NCBI GenBank assembly: GCA_016218445.1
Contig: JACREC010000115.1
Coordinates: 1 to 42,181 of the forward strand
DNA: 42,181 nt
Direction of reading: 5' to 3'
Source: Nitrosomonadales bacterium
GTDB lineage: Bacteria; Pseudomonadota; Gammaproteobacteria; Burkholderiales; Gallionellaceae
The number at the start of each line of letters is the position of its first letter. The first letter of the stretch is position 1. This document shows, piece by piece, positions 36,588 to 42,181 of this stretch. Below the pieces are notes generated by a model. It did no database searches. It had not been told where the DNA came from and was given only the letters and a program-made list of their open reading frames with translations. A program made the position numbers and the translations under genes.

Positions 36588-37474
36588 ATTTTGCCGTGGT
36601 TGGTGTTTTCGTGCTGGTGTTAAGCATTGCACTCATCAGCGGCGTGCTGTGGCTGAGCAGTGGGGAATCCTATCGCAAGGTTTACGATGTCTACCATACC
36701 TACATGAAGGAATCGGTAGCAGGACTGAGCCTCAATGCGTCGGTACGGTACCGTGGTGTCGAAGTTGGCCGCGTGCAAAAAATTGCGCTGGCGCCGGGCA
36801 ATGTCGAGCAGGTGCAATTGACGCTCGACATCGAGCGCGGCACCCCGGTCAAAACAGATACGGTGGCCATACTCCAGACCTATGGAATAACCGGCCTCGC
36901 CTTTGTCGAGTTGACGGGAGGCGGCCGCGATTCGCCTGTACTGAAGGCGCAGCCCGGCGAAAAATACCCGGTGATCAAAGCCGGGACTTCCCTGATGACG
37001 CGGCTCGATTCCGCAATTACGATTTTGCTTGCCAATCTCACCCGGACCAGCGATAACCTCAATGCCCTGATGGATGAAGATAACCGGCGCGCGTTCAAGA
37101 ACACCCTTGCGGATATCAAGGTCCTGTCGCACACCCTTGCGGCGCGCTCGGCCGCGATTGACTCCAGCTTGGCCATGGCGGCACGCACCATGGAAAACAC
37201 CGCGCGCCTGACCGGTGAACTGCCGCAACTTTCCCAGCGCATACAACGCAGCGCGGACGCCTTCGACCGCATGGCAAACGAGCTTGCCCGCACCGGAGCA
37301 AGCGCCAGCAGCGCGCTCGATGACACCCGCGAGACGCTGCCGGAAGTGCAGCAACTGGTCATGGAATTGCGTGACCTGACAGCCTCGTTGCGGCGCTTCA
37401 GCGGCGAACTGGAACAGAATCCGAGCGCGCTGGTGTATGGCAAGGCCGCAGCGAAGCGCGGCCCCGGCGAATGA
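36572..37474 (+). CDS. MlaD/MCE family protein
   Basis: MEEKVNFAVVGVFVLVLSIALISGVLWLS...VAGLSLNASVRYRGVEVGRVQKIAL...VAILQTYGITGLAFVELTGG. Confidence 0.93.
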   Translation: MEEKVNFAVVGVFVLVLSIALISGVLWLSSGESYRKVYDVYHTYMKESVAGLSLNASVRYRGVEVGRVQKIALAPGNVEQVQLTLDIERGTPVKTDTVAILQTYGITGLAFVELTGGGRDSPVLKAQPGEKYPVIKAGTSLMTRLDSAITILLANLTRTSDNLNALMDEDNRRAFKNTLADIKVLSHTLAARSAAIDSSLAMAARTMENTARLTGELPQLSQRIQRSADAFDRMANELARTGASASSALDDTRETLPEVQQLVMELRDLTASLRRFSGELEQNPSALVYGKAAAKRGPGE

Positions 37475-37493
37475 TTCCATGGATTGGCCTATG

Positions 37494-37694
37494 GGGATCT
37501 CTAAAAATTCAGAGTTCGCCCAAATGCAAGGCGCGGACAAAATTTCGCCGCGCCGCATATGTATTGATATGTTAGCAAGAAATTTTTTACGCAACGCAGC
37601 ATAACCAGCCACTTGGTTGCCGTTTTTTGGCAACTTAGTGGAATGGCGAGTAGTTCCACCAGTTGGGATGAAATGTGAATTTTTAGAGGTTCCC
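37494..37694. repeat. MITE-like repeat A, copy interrupted by the 60-bp element
   Basis: gggatctctaaaaattc ... gaatttttagaggttccc; core as in 11803-11944 with a 60-bp insertion. Confidence 0.92.
37602..37661 (+). repeat. 60-bp CA-flanked hairpin element, copy 2 (nested in repeat A)
   Basis: taaccagccacttggttgccgttttttggcaacttagtggaatggcgagtagttccacca. Confidence 0.95.
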
Positions 37695-37696
37695 AT

Positions 37697-38371
37697 ATGA
37701 CAATGATGAAACAATTTCTGGCGATAACCTCCCGCACAATGAACAAAAACAGGCAGCAGCGCATACCCTGCCGGACGCTGTGTATCTTGGCGTCCTCCAT
37801 GCTGCTGGCCGGCTGCACCGCCCTGCCGGCCCCGAAACCGGAGAGTCCCCACATCTACCTGCTCGATGCGCAACCGGCCGCCAAAGCAGCGCAGGTAAAA
37901 CGCGACCTGGTGCTGGCAGTCGCCATGCCGCGCGCGCGGCCTGGCTTTGACACGCCGCAGATGGCTTACCTGCGGCAGCCCCATGAACTGGAATACTTTG
38001 CGGCCAACCGCTGGGCAGATGCTCCGCCGCACATGCTGTGGCCGCTGCTGGTACAGGCATTGGAGCAAACGGGAGGATTCCGCGCCATCGTGCAGACGCC
38101 GGGCGCGATTCCCGCCGATGTCCGGCTCGATGTTGAACTGATACGCCTGCAGCAGGACTTTGGGACAAGGCCGAGCCGGGTACAACTCACGTTGCGGGCA
38201 CAGCTGAGCGATGTGCGCAGCAAACGGGTGCTCGCCGTAAAGCTGTTCGACGAGATGCAAAATGCCGCCAGTGACGACGCATATGGCGGAGTCACCGCAG
38301 CGAACCAGATAGTACAACGTGTGTTGAACCATCTGACCGATTTTTGCCTCGACGAGTCAGTCAGCCAATAG
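37697..38371 (+). CDS. ABC-type transport auxiliary lipoprotein
   Basis: Lipobox LLAGC; YLLDAQPAAKAAQVKRDLVLAVAMPRARPGFDTPQMAYLRQPHELEYFAANRWADAPPHML. Confidence 0.88.
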   Translation: MTMMKQFLAITSRTMNKNRQQRIPCRTLCILASSMLLAGCTALPAPKPESPHIYLLDAQPAAKAAQVKRDLVLAVAMPRARPGFDTPQMAYLRQPHELEYFAANRWADAPPHMLWPLLVQALEQTGGFRAIVQTPGAIPADVRLDVELIRLQQDFGTRPSRVQLTLRAQLSDVRSKRVLAVKLFDEMQNAASDDAYGGVTAANQIVQRVLNHLTDFCLDESVSQ

Positions 38372-38506
38372 ACTCCCCGCCGCCCGCTTCTGTAAAATTT
38401 TTCGCAACTTAAGCCGGCCTGGTTCAGTCTTGAATTTTTGAAGCGGCTGGTTAGGGACACGCATGGCGTGTCCACCTTGCAAGAATCAGATAAACTCGAT
38501 CCGGCC

Positions 38507-39580
38507 ATGAGAGAAATCCCCGTCTCCTCCCCCCGCCCCCGCCTGCGCATCTATCTTGCCGCAGGCTATGCATTGTTCATCGTGTACGCAAGCCTGTCGC
38601 CGTTCACCGGCTGGCAGGAGCAGGGGCTGGAATTCTCCGCGGTGCTGACCGCGCCGCTGATGCAGACTTACTCGCTGTCCGATGCGGTAGTCAACCTGCT
38701 GGCTTACATACCTTTCGGGCTGCTGCTTGGGCTGATTTTGCGCGCGCGCTCCGGCGCGGGCTGGAGCGTACTGCTTGCCACGCTGGGCGGAATGGCGCTT
38801 TCCGCCGCAATGGAATACGCGCAGATGTATTTGCCCGTACGCATCAGTTCCAATCTTGATTTGCTCACCAACAGTATCGGCGCGCTGGCGGGGGTGCTGC
38901 TGGCGATAAGCATTGCGCCGCGCGCCTGGTTTGCGCTGCACCTGGCGAGCTGGCGCATGCGTCTGTTTCATGCCGGCGCTGGCGCGGATTTCGGCCTGGC
39001 ACTTGTGGCGCTATGGATGTTCGCGCAGATCAACCCTTCTCTGCCGATGCTGGGCAATGTGTTCATCAGCGAGGCGGCGCGCGCGCCTTTCGCCGTGGTG
39101 CATCCCGAGCCGCTCAACTGGCTGGAGAGCGTGACGGTGGCGCTCAACCTGTTGATGCCGGGGATGCTGCTGCTGACCCTGCTGCGCCAGCGCCGCCATG
39201 CGGTGAGCGCGCTGTTGCTGGTGCTGTGTGTGGTGGCGCTGACCAAGTTCGTTGCCGCCGCCGTGTTGCTCAAGTCATGGGCGTTGCTGCTGTGGCTGAA
39301 CAGCGAGGCCATGTTCGGCATTTTTGCCGGCGTGCTGCTGCTGGCCGCCGTGGTCAGGCTGTCGCACCTGCGCCTGTTGTGGTTCACCGCGCTGGTTACG
39401 CTGGCATACCTCGGCTTGGCGCATGGGCTTTTGGATCGCCACGCACCCTCCTCCGCCATGCGGCTGTACCAGTTGCAGTACGGTCATCACCTGCTCAACT
39501 ACAACGGCCTGTCGCAAACCGTTGCGCTGGTGTTTCCCTTCCTCATGCTCGGCTACCTGTGGCGCATCAGAGAGCAGTGA
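38507..39580 (+). CDS. VanZ family protein
   Basis: LAAGYALFIVYASLSPFTGWQ...DAVVNLLAYIPFGLLLGLIL...AMEYAQMYLPVRISSNLDLLTNSIGALAG. Confidence 0.9.
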   Translation: MREIPVSSPRPRLRIYLAAGYALFIVYASLSPFTGWQEQGLEFSAVLTAPLMQTYSLSDAVVNLLAYIPFGLLLGLILRARSGAGWSVLLATLGGMALSAAMEYAQMYLPVRISSNLDLLTNSIGALAGVLLAISIAPRAWFALHLASWRMRLFHAGAGADFGLALVALWMFAQINPSLPMLGNVFISEAARAPFAVVHPEPLNWLESVTVALNLLMPGMLLLTLLRQRRHAVSALLLVLCVVALTKFVAAAVLLKSWALLLWLNSEAMFGIFAGVLLLAAVVRLSHLRLLWFTALVTLAYLGLAHGLLDRHAPSSAMRLYQLQYGHHLLNYNGLSQTVALVFPFLMLGYLWRIREQ

Positions 39581-39643
39581 CTATGGCGGTATAATCACTG
39601 TGTGATTTTGGACAATTGCTTTTAATTTATCGGGAGGTTTCTC

Positions 39644-39955
39644 ATGAGTACTTTCCACAAACATGTTTTCTTTTGCACCCACCAACGAACGGACGGCTCA
39701 GATTGCTGCAACAACCACGGCGCGCAGAAGCTGCGCGATTACGCCAGGGACAAGGTAAAAGCGCTGGGGCTATCCACCGAAAAAAACCGCATCCGCATCA
39801 ACGCGGCAGGCTGCATGGATCACTGCGATGAAGCGCCGGTGCTGGTGGTGTATCCGGAGGGCGTTTGGTACACCTATAGGGGCGAGAGCGATATTGACGA
39901 AATTATCGAAGAACACCTGAAAAACGGGCGGGTAGTCGAGCGCCTGAAAATTTAA
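39644..39955 (+). CDS. (2Fe-2S) ferredoxin, thioredoxin-like
   Basis: MSTFHKHVFFCTHQRTDGSDCCNNHGAQKLRDYARDKVKALGLSTEKNRIRINAAGCMDHCDEAPVLVVYPEGVWYTY. Confidence 0.92.
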   Translation: MSTFHKHVFFCTHQRTDGSDCCNNHGAQKLRDYARDKVKALGLSTEKNRIRINAAGCMDHCDEAPVLVVYPEGVWYTYRGESDIDEIIEEHLKNGRVVERLKI

Positions 39956-39956
39956 C

Positions 39957-40167
39957 AGGGTGTTTAAAAACTACTGATGGAACAACTAGCCATCTGACTA
40001 GGCTGCCAAAAGACAACAGCCAAGTCATTGGTTATGCGCTCGGCATAACTGCGTTGCTCAAGGGTTCAAAATGCGGGGTCGCGTAGCGATAAACTCCATG
40101 TAAATTCCGCTTTTTCACCCTTTCGCGCCTTGTTCTGCCATCGCTCGCTACGTTTTTCAACACCCTG
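39957..40167. repeat. MITE-like repeat B (terminal CAGGGTGTTKAAAAAC inverted repeat), interrupted by the 60-bp element
   Basis: cagggtgtttaaaaac ... gtttttcaacaccctg; core contains gcgttgctcaa and cgcgccttg shared with repeat A. Confidence 0.85.
39975..40034 (-). repeat. 60-bp CA-flanked hairpin element, copy 3 (nested in repeat B)
   Basis: Reverse complement taaccaatgacttggctgttgtcttttggcagcctagtcagatggctagttgttccatca. Confidence 0.92.
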
Positions 40168-40184
40168 CTAATGCCTTAACTTAA

Positions 40185-40799
40185 ATGCCTACCTTGAAAA
40201 CATTTTCCACAACAGGCGCAGCTGGAAACCTTGAAGGCATCATACACCTGCCTGACATTGCGCCCCGCGCCATCGCGGTGGTGGCGCATCCCCTGCCCAC
40301 GATGGGCGGCACGATGGAAAACAAGGTCGTTACGACGCTGGCAAAAACTTTTGCAGAGTTGGGGCTGGTCGCATTGCGCTTCAATTTTCGCGGCGTGGGC
40401 GCCAGCGATGGCGCATTCGATAACGGCCCCGGCGAGGTGGAGGATGTGCTGGCAGTGGTGCACCATGCCCAGCAGGAATATGGCGGCCTGCCGCTGGTCC
40501 TGTCCGGTTTTTCTTTCGGCGCTTATGTGCAGGCGCGCGCCGCGCAACACTTGCATCCGCACAGACTGGTGCTGGTCGCGCCCGCAGTGGGGCATTTTGC
40601 CATGCCGCCGGTGCCGCACAACACGCTGCTGGTGCATGGCGAGCTGGACGAGGTGGTGCCGCTGGCCGATGTGCTGCAATGGGCGCGCCCGCAGCATCTG
40701 CCCATCGTGGTGCTGCCGGGGGCAGGGCATTTTTTCCATGGGCGGTTGGGCCAGATCAAGCAGATCGTGCTGCATGAATTCGACGGGCAGCGTATATGA
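40185..40799 (+). CDS. Alpha/beta hydrolase
   Basis: [60 protein letters not shown]...[17 protein letters not shown]. Confidence 0.9.
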   Translation: MPTLKTFSTTGAAGNLEGIIHLPDIAPRAIAVVAHPLPTMGGTMENKVVTTLAKTFAELGLVALRFNFRGVGASDGAFDNGPGEVEDVLAVVHHAQQEYGGLPLVLSGFSFGAYVQARAAQHLHPHRLVLVAPAVGHFAMPPVPHNTLLVHGELDEVVPLADVLQWARPQHLPIVVLPGAGHFFHGRLGQIKQIVLHEFDGQRI

Positions 40800-41710
40800 C
40801 CGCCGTGCTTTCCGCACAAAACCTGTACAAGTCATACGCCGGGCAAACCGTGGTGGACGATGTCAGCCTTGCCATCAACAAGGGCGAGTGCTTCGGCCTG
40901 CTGGGTCCCAACGGTGCGGGCAAGACCACCACGCTGCGCCTGCTGCTCGGCCTGATTGCGCCGGCCAGCGGCGAGTTGAGCCTGCTCGGCCATGCCGTGC
41001 CGCAGCACGCCCGTGAGGCGCGGCTGCGCGTGGGTGTGGTGCCGCAGATGGACAACCTCGACCCGGATTTTTCCGTGGCGGAAAACCTGCTGGTGTATGG
41101 CCGCTACTTCGGCATGCACGATGCCGAGATCGAGGCGCGCATACCCGCACTGCTGGACTTCGCCAATCTCGCGCACAAGCGCGACGTGAAAATTCCCACG
41201 CTGTCCGGCGGCATGAAGCGCAGGCTGACACTGGCGCGCGCGCTGGTGAACAACCCGGATATTATCTTCCTCGACGAGCCGACCACCGGCCTCGATCCGC
41301 AGGCACGGCATCTCATCTGGCAGCGTTTGCGCGAGTTGACCGCGCATGGCAAGACCTTGTTGTTGACCACGCATTTCATGGACGAGGCCGAGCGCCTGTG
41401 CCACCGCCTCGCCATTCTCGACCAGGGGCGCATGATTGCGCAGGACACGCCGCGCGCACTGAGTGCGCAGCACATCGAGCCGCAGGTGGTGGAAGTGTTC
41501 GGCGAGGGTGTGGAGCTGTGGGCGCAGGAACATGCGGCGCATTACGCGAAGCGCTTCGAGGTGACTGGCGAAACCGCATTCTGCTATGTGGACGATGCGC
41601 AGCCGCTGCTGGCGCATCTGCAGGGGCATGGCGGGCTGCGCTACCTGTATCGCCCGGCAAATCTGGAGGATGTGTTTTTGAAATTAACCGGGCGGGAGTT
41701 GCGCGAATGA
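40796..41710 (+). CDS. NodI-type ABC transporter ATP-binding protein
   Basis: [46 protein letters not shown]...[47 protein letters not shown]. Confidence 0.92.
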   Translation: MTAVLSAQNLYKSYAGQTVVDDVSLAINKGECFGLLGPNGAGKTTTLRLLLGLIAPASGELSLLGHAVPQHAREARLRVGVVPQMDNLDPDFSVAENLLVYGRYFGMHDAEIEARIPALLDFANLAHKRDVKIPTLSGGMKRRLTLARALVNNPDIIFLDEPTTGLDPQARHLIWQRLRELTAHGKTLLLTTHFMDEAERLCHRLAILDQGRMIAQDTPRALSAQHIEPQVVEVFGEGVELWAQEHAAHYAKRFEVTGETAFCYVDDAQPLLAHLQGHGGLRYLYRPANLEDVFLKLTGRELRE

Positions 41711-41718
41711 TTTCTACT

Positions 41719-41886
41719 TCGTCATTCCGGCGCATAGCCAGCGACTTTGCTGGCGTTTTTTGCCAGCTTAGTCGAGTGGCTAGTAGTTTCATCAGGCCGG
41801 AATCCAGCAAATTAAACAACGCCCGCGAAGCGGGACAACAGATCGGTCTTGTCCGCTGCGCGAAATTATTGACGGACTGGATTCCG
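41719..41886. repeat. GTCATTCCGGCGCAGGCCGGAATCCAG-type palindromic repeat, interrupted by the 60-bp element and truncated at its right arm
   Basis: cgtcattccggcgca / ggccggaatccagc ... ctggattccggcc, then an unrelated repeat. Confidence 0.85.
41735..41794 (+). repeat. 60-bp CA-flanked hairpin element, copy 4 (nested in a palindromic repeat)
   Basis: tagccagcgactttgctggcgttttttgccagcttagtcgagtggctagtagtttcatca. Confidence 0.95.
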
Positions 41887-41888
41887 GC

Positions 41889-41980
41889 CCCCTCTCCTCA
41901 ATCCTCTCCCGCTCGCGGGAGAGGAGGCAATCGCTCCTTCTCCCTCTGGGAGAAGGTTGGGATGCGGGATGGCCGGACTG
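41889..41980. repeat. CCCTCTCC..GGAGAGG palindromic repeat
   Basis: ccctctcctcaatcctctcccgctcgcgggagaggaggcaatcgctccttctccctctgggagaaggttgggatgcggg. Confidence 0.7.
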
Positions 41981-41999
41981 ACGGGTGGGTGAAATAAAC

Positions 42000-42181
42000 A
42001 TGAACCATTTTTCCCCACCGCGCTTGAGTTTCAGATTTATCCCGATCTGGCGGCGCCACTGTCTGGTGTGGAAGAAAGTGGCCGCCACCTCCATCATCGG
42101 CCATCGGGCCGACCCGATAATCAATTTGCTGGGGCTGGGCTACGGCCTCGGCAGCCTGCTGCCGCAGATGGGCGGCACATC
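42000..42181 (+). CDS. NodJ-type ABC transporter permease, N-terminal part (truncated by window end)
   Basis: MNHFSPPRLSFRFIPIWRRHCLVWKKVAATSIIGHRADPIINLLGLGYGLGSLLPQMGGT, downstream of the NodI-type ATPase. Confidence 0.85.
   Translation, partial: MNHFSPPRLSFRFIPIWRRHCLVWKKVAATSIIGHRADPIINLLGLGYGLGSLLPQMGGT

Noticed and set aside
37602-37661. 60-bp element as an integron attC site (59-base element)
   Set aside because: Similar length and hairpin, but no RYYYAAC/GTTRRRY core pair at the ends, no integrase, and copies are scattered inside other repeats rather than between cassettes.
36620-38332. 570-aa minus-strand ORF
   Set aside because: Antisense to the MCE gene, the nested repeat and the lipoprotein gene, all of which are recognisable; a GC-rich antisense artefact.
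39590-39595. TATAAT upstream of the 2Fe-2S ferredoxin as a promoter
   Set aside because: Good -10 match but no convincing -35 at proper spacing; not reported as a feature.

Overview
42.2 kb of a GC-rich, betaproteobacterial-type chromosome (probably a sulfur-oxidising lineage, inferred from gene content only). It is mostly housekeeping genes: ahcY-metF, a U32 peptidase, ttcA, cca, slt, uvrD, thrH, aprMBA, thrB, polA, ctaA, an MCE/Mla-type lipid transporter operon, and a NodI/NodJ-type ABC exporter. The unusual content is the density of short repeats. (1) There are four copies of an exactly 60-bp element, each preceded by CA and ending in CA. Its hairpin shows covarying base pairs, and three of the four copies sit inside other repeat families; one host repeat has a matching empty copy in the window. 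(2) Repeat-derived segments are inserted in frame in uvrD (three sites), polA and the U32 peptidase. (3) The U32 gene has a TAG exactly at a conserved Tyr codon. (4) A BrnT/BrnA toxin-antitoxin pair and a low-GC DUF2971 gene lie downstream of polA and bracket a second, diverged copy of the polA 3' end. (5) A 12-copy 9-bp tandem array is bracketed by an inverted repeat. No tRNA, rRNA or CRISPR array was recognised. All calls come from reading the sequence and the supplied translations; no database search was run.
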